Positions 1 through 6,695 of a DNA stretch of 16,164 nt are shown piece by piece; within the stretch, counting starts at the first letter, position 1, and the number at the start of each line of letters is the position of its first letter. The DNA lies in contig NZ_JBKQOU010000199.1 of the NCBI RefSeq assembly GCF_052145335.1, positions 1 through 16,164 of the forward strand. Reading direction: 5' to 3'. The notes under the pieces are model-generated. The model saw only the letters and a program-made list of their open reading frames with translations, did no database searches and was not told the origin of the DNA. A program made the translations under genes and the position numbers. The stretch comes from Rhodoblastus sp052145335 (GTDB lineage Bacteria; Pseudomonadota; Alphaproteobacteria; Rhizobiales; Beijerinckiaceae).

Positions 1-1587
1 CTCGCGAAAAGATATTGCGGGGCGCGACGCAGTTAGCCGACGCTGTGCGCGTAACCCTTGGGCCGCGCTCCAAGTCGGTCCTGATCGAAAAAAAGTGGGG
101 CGCTCCAATCGTCTGCAATGACGGCGTCACTATCGCCAAAGAGCTGGATCTCAAGGATCCCGAAGAGAATCTCGGCGCCAGGATGCTGCGTCAGGCAGCG
201 GAGAAAACTGGCGACATGGTGGGCGACGGAACGAGCACTTCCACGGTGTTGGCCCACGCCTTGTTCGCCGACGGCGTCCGCAACGTTGTCGCTGGAGCAA
301 GCGCGGTCGATATCAAGCGCGGCCTTGACCGTGCGACAAGACGTTCGATCGAGGCTCTGCGGAGCTTGTCGCGCCCGGTCAAGACGCGCAAGGAGCAGGC
401 GCAAGTCGCGGCGATTTCCGCGCATAACGATCCCGTGATCGGCGAACTCGTGGCCGACGCCATCGACAAGGTCGGCGGCGACGGCGTGATCACCGTCGAG
501 GAGTCGAAGTCCACGGAAACGACGCTCGAAGTGGTGGAGGGCATGCAGTTCGACCGCGGCTTCCTTTCGCCCTGTTTCATCACCAACCCCGAAAAGACGG
601 AGGCGGCGCTGGAAGACGCGCTGATCCTGATTTCCGAACGCAAGATCAGCAACCTCAAGGATCTTCTGCCGGTGCTCGAAGAGATCGCGAAATCCGGGCG
701 GCCTTGCTGATTGTCGCCGAGGACGTCGAAGGCGACGCGCTCGCGACATTGATCGTCAATCACGTCCGTGGCGGCACGAAGAGCTGCGCCGTCAAGGCGC
801 CGGGTTTCGGTGACCGTCGGAAAGCAATGCTGCAGGACCTTGCGGCGCTGACCGGCGGGCAGGTGATCTCCGAGGATATCGGCTTAAAGCTTGAGAACGT
901 GACAGTCGAGCAGCTGGGAAACGCTAAACGGGTGGTCGTCGACAAGGACAACGCCACCATCATCGGCGGCGGCGGCGATCGCCAGCGGATAAAGGGGCGC
1001 ATCGATCAGATTCGCCGTGAAATCGAGAAGGCGACCAGCGACTACGATCGGGAGAAGTTGCAGGAGCGCCTGGCGAAACTGGTCGGCGGCGTCGCGGTCA
1101 TTCGCGTCGGCGCTCCGACGGAGCCGAAATGAAATCGCGGAAGGAAGCGCTCGACGACGCGATTAGCGCCACCAAGGCGGCAGTGGCCGAAGGGATCGTG
1201 CCCGGTGGCGGGCTGGCGCTGCTGCGCTGCATAGAGGCGGTCGCCAAGGAAGAGGCTGCATGCGACGGCGACGAGAAAACGGGCGTCTAAATTCTCAAAC
1301 GGGCCCTCGAAGCGCCGGCGCGTCAGATCGCGGAGAACTCAGCCGCGGATGGCGGCGTTGTCGTCGCGCGAATGATTAGCGGAAAGGAAAACGAAGGTTT
1401 CGACGCCGGGAGCAAGAAATATGTCGATCTGATCGAGGCCGGCATTATCGATCCAACCAAGGTCGTTCGCATTTCCTTGGAAAACGCCGCATCGGTGGCT
1501 GGAGTCCTCTTGCTGACGGAAGCGATCATGACTGAAGTCCCGGAAGAGAAGGCAGAGCGCGGAGGAGCTGCGGATCTTGCTCTCTAG
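1..1587 (+). pseudogene. groEL: GroEL (Cpn60) paralogue, disrupted by two frameshifts and a stop
   Basis: GroEL is the ATP-driven cytoplasmic barrel chaperonin that folds proteins with GroES. The reading frame is open from the left edge (codon at position 3, reading REKILRGATQ), so about 15-20 N-terminal residues lie outside the window. Family motifs seen in order are CNDGVTIAKELDL, the nucleotide loop GDGTSTSTVLA, RGGTKSCAVKAPGFGDRR, MKSRKEALDDA and VPGGGLALLR. Three lesions are visible. One base is missing near 702-703 (the frame moves to the one read from TTG 704). A second base is missing near 1124-1128 (the frame moves to the one containing ATG 1129). A TAA at 1288-1290 replaces the Gln codon expected in KTGVQI. 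Rejoined, the product is near the usual 540 residues, but the C-terminus lacks the GGM-type tail of housekeeping GroEL. The intact motifs point to recent inactivation. Sequencing indels could explain the frameshifts but not so easily the stop. No groES is visible; it would lie upstream of the window if present. Confidence 0.93.
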
Positions 1588-1620
1588 CCCAGAGCTTCAG
1601 CTCGTACGCATTGATGCTGT

Positions 1621-1640
1621 GATCCTCGATCCAGAGGATC
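1621..1640 (+). terminator. Hairpin after the groEL pseudogene
   Basis: GATCCTC (1621-1627) and GAGGATC (1634-1640) form a perfect 7-bp stem with a 6-base loop, 33 bp after the groEL stop. The bases that follow (gtttcag) are not a convincing T-run, so it may be only a weak terminator, or a stem-loop without function. It lies just before the point where the truncated acyl-CoA synthetase homology begins. Confidence 0.3.
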
Positions 1641-1671
1641 GTTTCAGACCGTTTGTCGGGGGTCATGGGGG

Positions 1672-2184
1672 GTGGGACGAGCTCCGATCATCGATCGCGT
1701 AGACCGGCAGTCCTTGAGCCGGCGCGGCTTTGCGGAGCTTGCAAGAGCAAATGATCCGCAGCCGTTCGAGATCGTCGCCTGTGGTCAACCGCTGCCCGGC
1801 CATGAAATCCGCCTCGTCGACGATCTCGGCCTCGAAGTGGGCGAACGACGCGAAGGCCGCCTGGAATTTCGCGGCCCGTCGGCGACCTCCGGCTATTTCG
1901 ATAACGAGGCGAAAACGCGCGAACTGATCTGCGGCGGTTGGCTGGACAGTGGGGATCGCGCTTACATGGCTGGGGGCGATGTCTATATCACCGGTCGGAT
2001 CAAGGACCTCATCATCCGCGGAGGCCAGCATATCTATCCGCAGGAGATCGAGGCGGCTATCGCTGGAATTCCAGGCGTCCGCAAAGGCTGCGTGGCGGTA
2101 TTTGGCGTCGCTGATCCCGCATCGGGGACGGAACGAGTCGTCATACTGGCGGAGACGCGGGAGACTGATCGGCTGCTCGCGTGA
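1672..2184 (+). pseudogene. Acyl-CoA synthetase (AMP-binding) fragment, 5'-truncated
   Basis: This is the C-terminal part of an ANL-superfamily fatty-acyl-CoA/ACP synthetase, which activates a carboxylic acid with ATP and transfers it to CoA or a carrier protein. Homology starts near 1675 (APIIDRVDR). It includes the core motifs GWLDSGD (residues 89-95 of the open frame) and the TGRIKDLIIRGG hinge with IYPQEIE (108-128), then the start of the mobile C-terminal subdomain (GCVAVFG). The N-terminal subdomain of several hundred residues, including the phosphate-binding loop, is absent, so this piece cannot be an active enzyme alone. The frame ends at TGA 2182-2184, in the middle of the C-terminal subdomain. 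The rest of that subdomain (PKTSSGKIRR) follows at once in another frame, from GTG 2181. A frameshift between about 2164 and 2181 in a former synthetase-PlsC fusion gene explains this best. No ribosome-binding site or full-length start is seen near 1672. Confidence 0.85.
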
Positions 2185-3167
2185 CGCTGCGGACTCGCAT
2201 CCAGGAGAAAGCGACAGACATGATTGGCGCGCCCGTCGAGGAGATTGTCCTCGCGCCTGAGCGTACGGCGCCGAAGACATCGAGCGGCAAGATTCGCCGC
2301 AGCTCCGCCAAAGAACTCTATAAAGCAGGAAGCTTGGGAGCATCGCAGCGAGCGTTATGGAGGCAGATGCTGCGATTGTCACTTGATGGCCTCGCCCCGC
2401 AGATCACGCGGCTGACCGCGTTGCTTCGCGAAACGCTTTACGCTTCGTGGTGGTGGATCGTGGTGGAGTCGAGCTCCCTGCTCGCCTGGTTGGCGGTGAT
2501 GACGCTGCCGCGCCTTGATTGGCGCTGGAGGGCGGTGCGCTCGATTGCTCGCACCGCGCTCGCTTCTGTCGCTGCTCCGGTCACCATTGTGGGACTGAAG
2601 GTGGCGCCGCGAGGGAATGCGATGTTCGTCTTCAATCATTCGAGTTACATGGATGCCGTTGTCCTCGCCGCGGTTCTTCCAGGCGAGCCCGCTTACGTGG
2701 CGAAGAGCGAACTCGCGGAGCAATTTTTCGCTGGTCCGTTCTTGCGCCGCCTCGGCGCATTGTTCGTTAATCGCTATGATGTCGGCGGCGTTGCGTTCGA
2801 TATCGAGGCAATCCTTGCGGCGGCCAGTAGCGGCCGCAACCTAGTGTTTTTTCCAGAGGGCACGTTTACCCGCCGAGCGGGTTTGTCTGACTTCTATCTC
2901 GGCGCTTTCAAGGTGGCGGCGATTGCAGGTTTGCCAATCTTCCCGGGAATTCTTCGGGGGACCCGGTCAATGCTGCGCAGCGATCAGTGGTTTCCGCGTT
3001 GGACGCCACTTAGCGTTCAGATTGAGAGCGCCATCAAACCTTCGGGAACGGACTTCGCCTCCCTGGCGCAATTGCGCGATGCGGTGCGTGACGTCGTGCT
3101 GGCCCATTGCGGCGAGCCCGACCTTGGGCAGCTTGCAAAGCCGGAACCAACCCGAAGCGCCGCCTGA
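2181..3167 (+). pseudogene. 3' part of synthetase-PlsC fusion: synthetase tail plus 1-acylglycerol-3-phosphate acyltransferase domain
   Basis: This open frame of 328 residues continues the broken fusion gene. Residues 1-50 are the end of an acyl-CoA synthetase, with the conserved PKTSSGKIRR (31-40) whose Lys37 would be the catalytic lysine of the thioester-closing subdomain. A hydrophobic stretch at about 90-110 suggests one membrane segment. Residues 145-300 form a PlsC-type (LPLAT) acyltransferase that would add an acyl chain to lysophosphatidic acid or a related acceptor at the membrane. Its HX4D motif is NHSSYMD (His153, Asp158), with VNRYD at 196-200 and FPEGT at 224-228. Its GTG overlaps the upstream TGA by four bases (GTGA), the layout of translational coupling, so the PlsC part might still be made. 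However, the frame opens inside a domain, so a frameshifted remnant is more likely. Fusions of these two domains are known, and the acyltransferase part looks undamaged. Confidence 0.8.
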
Positions 3168-3190
3168 CTGTGCGTCATTGGTCGCGCCTG

Positions 3191-3219
3191 TGTTATATAG
3201 GGCCACAGCATAATGGAGG
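3191..3219 (+). promoter_or_regulatory. Extended -10 promoter and Shine-Dalgarno for the PEBP gene
   Basis: TGTTATATA at 3191-3199 fits an extended -10 (TG, one base, TATATA). No matching -35 is evident. GGAGG at 3215-3219 lies 6 bases before ATG 3226. A start of transcription near 3206 would give a leader of about 20 bases. The promoter lies between the pseudogene stop (3167) and the intact gene, so that gene would not depend on the decayed block. Confidence 0.35.
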
Positions 3220-3225
3220 CGATCC

Positions 3226-3684
3226 ATGCAGATCAACTCAAGCGCCTTTTCCGATGGCGACGCCATTCCCAGGCGCTTCACCTGCGACGGCGAAAACCTG
3301 TCGCCGCCGCTTCATTGGAGCGGCGCGCCGACGGAAACGCTCAGCTTCGCGCTGCTCTGCGACGACCCAGACGCACCGGCTGGAACCTGGCGCCACTGGG
3401 CCGTTTACGACCTTGCCGCCGACAGAACAGATCTCCCGGAGGGAGCTGGGCGGCGCGGCGGCGGAAAAACTTTGCGGCAGGCCGTCAATGATTTCGGCGA
3501 TGCGGCCTATGGCGGCCCGTGCCCGCCGCGCGGCCACGGGCCGCATCATTACCATTTCCGTCTGCTTGCGCTTTCGACCGATCATCTCGGCGTTGGCCCG
3601 GAAGCGTCATGTCGCGACGTCAACCGACAGGCGCGCAAACATTTGATCGCGGAATCCGTTCTGGTCGGCCTTTATCAGCGTTGA
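3226..3684 (+). CDS. YbhB/YbcL family Raf-kinase-inhibitor-like (PEBP) protein
   Basis: This is a 152-residue protein of the phosphatidylethanolamine-binding protein fold. Bacterial members (YbhB, YbcL) are small, mostly soluble proteins with an anion- or ligand-binding pocket; their physiological role is poorly defined. Both family signatures are present: DPDAPAGTWRHW (residues 47-58), and GGPCPPRG followed by HHYHF (96-111), which line the pocket. The N-terminus (INSSAFSDGDAIPRRFTCDG) and the C-terminus (LVGLYQR) also match the family, and the length is normal. No signal peptide is seen, so it is probably cytoplasmic like YbhB. ATG 3226 has GGAGG at 6-base spacing. It stands 58 bp after the broken acyltransferase gene and 67 bp before the nicotinamidase, in the same direction. 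Nothing suggests inactivation. Confidence 0.93.
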   Translation: MQINSSAFSDGDAIPRRFTCDGENLSPPLHWSGAPTETLSFALLCDDPDAPAGTWRHWAVYDLAADRTDLPEGAGRRGGGKTLRQAVNDFGDAAYGGPCPPRGHGPHHYHFRLLALSTDHLGVGPEASCRDVNRQARKHLIAESVLVGLYQR

Positions 3685-3751
3685 CGGTCATGGAGGCACG
3701 AGGCTTGGCGGTCAGCATGTCCGAGTTCTGGCGTCGGAAAAAGGATGTCTC

Positions 3752-4318
3752 GTGTACGACAGCGACCATATTTCAAGTGGTGACGCACTACTTATCGTTG
3801 ATATGCAAAAAGATTTTTGCGCCGGCGGCGCGCTTCCCATCGAGGGGAGCGAAGAGATCGTTCCTCGCGTCAACGCCTTGATCGAGGAGGCGGCTCGCGC
3901 CGGCGCTGTGGTTTTCGCCTCACGCGACTGGCATCCGCGAGATCACTTAAGCTTTGTCGAACAGGGCGGTCCATGGCCCAGGCATTGTGTGCAGGGCGCC
4001 TCCGGAGCTGATTTTCATTCCACGCTGTGTCTTCCGCCGAACGTCGTCATCGTCAACAAAGGCGATCGGTCCGATTCAGATCAATACTCGGCGTTTGATC
4101 GAACAGGCCTGGATGAAGACATGCGAAAGCGCGGCGTCAACCGAGTGTGGCTTTGCGGCCTGGCGCTAGACGTTTGCGTGAGGGCGACGGCGCTCGACTC
4201 CGTAGCAGCAGGGTTCCCGACCGTCCTCGTCACCACCGCGACCGCGCCCGTGACCGCCGAAGGGGGCGCCGCGGCGCTGAAGGAACTCGCGCGAGCGGGA
4301 GTCCGCAAGGAGGTCTGA
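3752..4318 (+). CDS. pncA: Nicotinamidase (isochorismatase-like hydrolase)
   Basis: It hydrolyses nicotinamide to nicotinate and ammonia in the cytoplasm, feeding the Preiss-Handler route of NAD salvage. The 188-residue product has the full active site: Asp17 (in LLIVDMQKDFC), metal ligands Asp59, His61 and His65 (SRDWHPRDHLSF), Lys103 (VNKGDRSDSD) and nucleophile Cys142 (CGLALDVCVRATA). These match PncA rather than the wider isochorismatase family, because DxHxxxH is the nicotinamidase metal site. The start is GTG 3752 with AAGGA upstream at 3740-3744. An ATG at 3745 is out of frame. The C-terminus is slightly short but complete. It follows the PEBP gene by 67 bp and may share its transcript. 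It converges on the GH3 gene, with 84 bp between their ends. Confidence 0.93.
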   Translation: MYDSDHISSGDALLIVDMQKDFCAGGALPIEGSEEIVPRVNALIEEAARAGAVVFASRDWHPRDHLSFVEQGGPWPRHCVQGASGADFHSTLCLPPNVVIVNKGDRSDSDQYSAFDRTGLDEDMRKRGVNRVWLCGLALDVCVRATALDSVAAGFPTVLVTTATAPVTAEGGAAALKELARAGVRKEV

Positions 4319-4349
4319 GCCGTCGCCGCGCTCCGAAAAACAGAAATTA

Positions 4350-4364
4350 TTGGCCGTCGGCCAA
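4350..4364 (-). terminator. Weak hairpin between convergent genes
   Basis: TTGGCC (4350-4355) and GGCCAA (4359-4364) pair perfectly around a 3-base loop. Read on the minus strand, the stem lies about 40 bp after the GH3 stop and is followed by TAATTTCTG and then TTTTT. It could therefore end GH3 transcription. The T-run is interrupted and the stem is short, so this is a weak call. Confidence 0.33.
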
Positions 4365-4402
4365 AGAGCGCGTCGAACGCCGGATCTTCAACTTTGGCTG
4401 CG

Positions 4403-6577
4403 TCAGGTCGCGGCGTCGCCGTCCCTCGGGGCCGGTCCAGCCAGCGCGCGCAGGCGCGTCGTCAGCAGCGATTTGCGATCGGCGCTCAGGCCGACGAAAA
4501 TGTCGAATTCGCCGGGCTCCAGCACAGGCTTGAAATTTTCGTTCAGGCAGCAAAGGGATTCGGCGGGCAAGGCGAGCGCGACCGTTCTCGCCTCGCGCGG
4601 CGCCAAAGCGACCTTGGCCCAGCTTTTCAGCTCCAGTAGCGGGCGCGCCGAACTCGCCGCGAGATCATGCGCAAACAGGAAAATCGTTTCTTCCGTGGCG
4701 GTTGTCGATTGATTGACCACGTCGATCTTCAGCTCGATGCGATCCCGGCGGAAAAACTCGTTCCGCGCGGCGCGCAGATTTCGCAAGGTCACCCGGGCGT
4801 AGGAGAGGCCGTGGCCGAAGGAGAACAGGGGCTCGACCGGGAGGTCGATATATTTGCTGGAAAAGGGCTCGGCCGGGTCGGCGGGCCTGGCGGCTGCCCG
4901 CGCCGCGTGAAAAATAGGGATTTGGCCGACCTCGCGCGGCCAGGTGACGGCGAGCCGGCCGGTCGGGTTGAAACGGCCGGTCAGCACATCCGCGACCGCA
5001 TGTCCCGCCGCGTCGCCCAGGAACCAGGTCGCGACCAAGGCGTGAGCCCGTTCAGCGAGCCATGCGATCATCAGCGGCCGGCCGGACGAGATCACCGCCA
5101 CGACCGGAACCCCGACGCCTAGAACTGCTTCGGCCAGAGCGCGCTGGCGGCCCGGCAGGCCCGGCGCCGCGCGGCTTGACGCTTCGCCGCTCATGTCCGC
5201 CGTTTCGCCGACGCAGAGGATGACGAGTTCCGCTTTTGCGCATAGATCGCTGGCCGCCGCGATCTCACCTTCCTCGTGCCCTTTGGCGCTCACGCCCGCC
5301 GCGAAAGTGATTTCGCAATGCGGCAGTGCGGCTCGCAAGCCTTGGAGGATGGTCACGCATCGACTCCCCTCGCCGGCGAGCGACCAGGGGCCGAGCATTT
5401 CCGCCGGCGCGTCGGCAAGCGGGCCGATCACGGCGATGCGGCGCAAGTCGGCCGCCAGAGGCAAAACGCCGCGATTGGTCAGCAGCGTGATCGCGCGCCG
5501 GGCGACGTCGGCGGCGAGTTCCTTTGCCGGTCGCGCGACTTCCGGTCGCGCGACTTGGGAAGACGCCGAAACATGTCGATAGGGATCGTCGAACAGGCCC
5601 AGCCTTCGCTTGAGCGTCAGGACGCGGCGCACGGCGGCGTCTATGTCGTCCAATCCTACCAAACCCCTCGCGAGAGCCTCCGGCAGACAAGCGTGATAGA
5701 CGCCGCTGACCATATCCATGTCGACGCCGGCCTTCAGCGCCAGCGCCGCAGCCTCGGCGAGGTCGGCGGCCACGCCATGGATCGGCAGTTCGGCGATGGC
5801 GTCATAGTCGCTGACGATCATGCCGTCGAACCCCAGCTCCCGCCGGAGACAGTCGCGCAGCAACGGCGCGTTGGAGGTCATCGGGATACCGGCGACGCTG
5901 TTGAACGCCGGCATGATCGCAGCGCAGCCGGCTTCGACCGCCGCGCGGAAGGGAGGCAGATAGACTTCCCGCAATGTGCGTTCCGACACGTCCACGGCGC
6001 CATATTCGAGCCCCGCAATAGCAGCGCCGCCGGCGCAGAAATGTTTGGCGGTCGCTGCGATCGAAGTCGGCGCCGCCAGATCGCCGCCCTGGAAGCCGCG
6101 CACTTTTGCCTCGGCGAAAAGGGCGCCGACCAAAGGGTCTTCGCCCGGCCCCTCGGCGATGCGTCCCCAGCGCGGGTCGCGCGCAATGTCGAGCATCGGC
6201 GCGAAGGTCAAGGCTATTCCATCGGCGGCGGCTTCGACCGCCGCCGCGCGCGCCGTGCGCTCCCAGGTCTGGGGGTCAAACAGGCCGGCCTCGGCGAGCG
6301 GGATCGGGAAGGTCGTCCTGTGGCCGTGCAGAACGTCGGCGCCGAACAGCAGCGGAATCGCCAGTCTCGTTTCTTCCACCGCGAGTTTCTGGTAGCGCGC
6401 CGTCGCCTCGCGGCCCCACAGGTTGAGCAGCGCCCCGACCTTGCCGGCGCGGATGGCCTCCGTCGCCGGGTCGTCCCTGACCGGCCCGGTGACCGCCTGG
6501 CCCGCCGTCGCCATATTGAGCTGGCCAAGCTTCTCGTCTAGCGTCATTCTCGCGAGAAGCTTGTCGATCAGGTTCAT
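4403..6577 (-). CDS. bglX: Glycoside hydrolase family 3 beta-glucosidase
   Basis: This 724-residue GH3 enzyme probably removes terminal beta-D-glucose from oligosaccharides. The N-terminal barrel (residues 1-320) shows MTLDEKLGQL, LLFGADVLHG, MLDIARDPRWGRIAEGPGED (127-146), KHF (178-180) and the nucleophile region VSDYDA with Asp257. The alpha/beta sandwich domain runs from about 360 to 560 (ITLLTNRGVLPL, VIGPLAD, VISSGRP). A fibronectin-III-like C-terminal domain begins after the PLFSFGHGLSY motif. Domain order and motifs match E. coli BglX. BglX is periplasmic, but this protein begins directly at MNLIDKLLARMTLDEK with no signal peptide, so it is probably cytoplasmic. SDY replaces the common SDW, which occurs in the family. 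ATG 6577 has only a weak Shine-Dalgarno. It is the only complete minus-strand gene and is divergent from the ABC transporter gene (118 bp apart). The symbol is given by similarity; the exact substrate is not known. Confidence 0.92.
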   Translation of the reverse strand: MNLIDKLLARMTLDEKLGQLNMATAGQAVTGPVRDDPATEAIRAGKVGALLNLWGREATARYQKLAVEETRLAIPLLFGADVLHGHRTTFPIPLAEAGLFDPQTWERTARAAAVEAAADGIALTFAPMLDIARDPRWGRIAEGPGEDPLVGALFAEAKVRGFQGGDLAAPTSIAATAKHFCAGGAAIAGLEYGAVDVSERTLREVYLPPFRAAVEAGCAAIMPAFNSVAGIPMTSNAPLLRDCLRRELGFDGMIVSDYDAIAELPIHGVAADLAEAAALALKAGVDMDMVSGVYHACLPEALARGLVGLDDIDAAVRRVLTLKRRLGLFDDPYRHVSASSQVARPEVARPAKELAADVARRAITLLTNRGVLPLAADLRRIAVIGPLADAPAEMLGPWSLAGEGSRCVTILQGLRAALPHCEITFAAGVSAKGHEEGEIAAASDLCAKAELVILCVGETADMSGEASSRAAPGLPGRQRALAEAVLGVGVPVVAVISSGRPLMIAWLAERAHALVATWFLGDAAGHAVADVLTGRFNPTGRLAVTWPREVGQIPIFHAARAAARPADPAEPFSSKYIDLPVEPLFSFGHGLSYARVTLRNLRAARNEFFRRDRIELKIDVVNQSTTATEETIFLFAHDLAASSARPLLELKSWAKVALAPREARTVALALPAESLCCLNENFKPVLEPGEFDIFVGLSADRKSLLTTRLRALAGPAPRDGDAAT

Positions 6578-6636
6578 CGCGGCGCCCGGATCAAGCTGGC
6601 CCGATCGGTCGGCTTCCGGCGCGGCGGCGATCGATC

Positions 6637-6666
6637 TTGCCGATGGAACATGTCGGTGATGTTATA
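6637..6666 (+). promoter_or_regulatory. Candidate promoter for the ABC transporter gene
   Basis: TTGCCG (6637-6642) and GTTATA (6661-6666) are spaced by 18 bases and resemble sigma-70 -35 and -10 boxes, about 30 bp before ATG 6696. It lies in the 118-bp divergent gap with the GH3 gene. The match is modest and could be chance. Confidence 0.3.
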
Positions 6667-6695
6667 GGCGACGAAAGCAATCCGGTCGAGGATCG

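Noticed and set aside
5276..6541. 421-codon plus-strand open frame opposite the GH3 gene
   Set aside because: The minus-strand GH3 protein has full domain and motif support; the antisense frame has biased composition and no recognisable motif.
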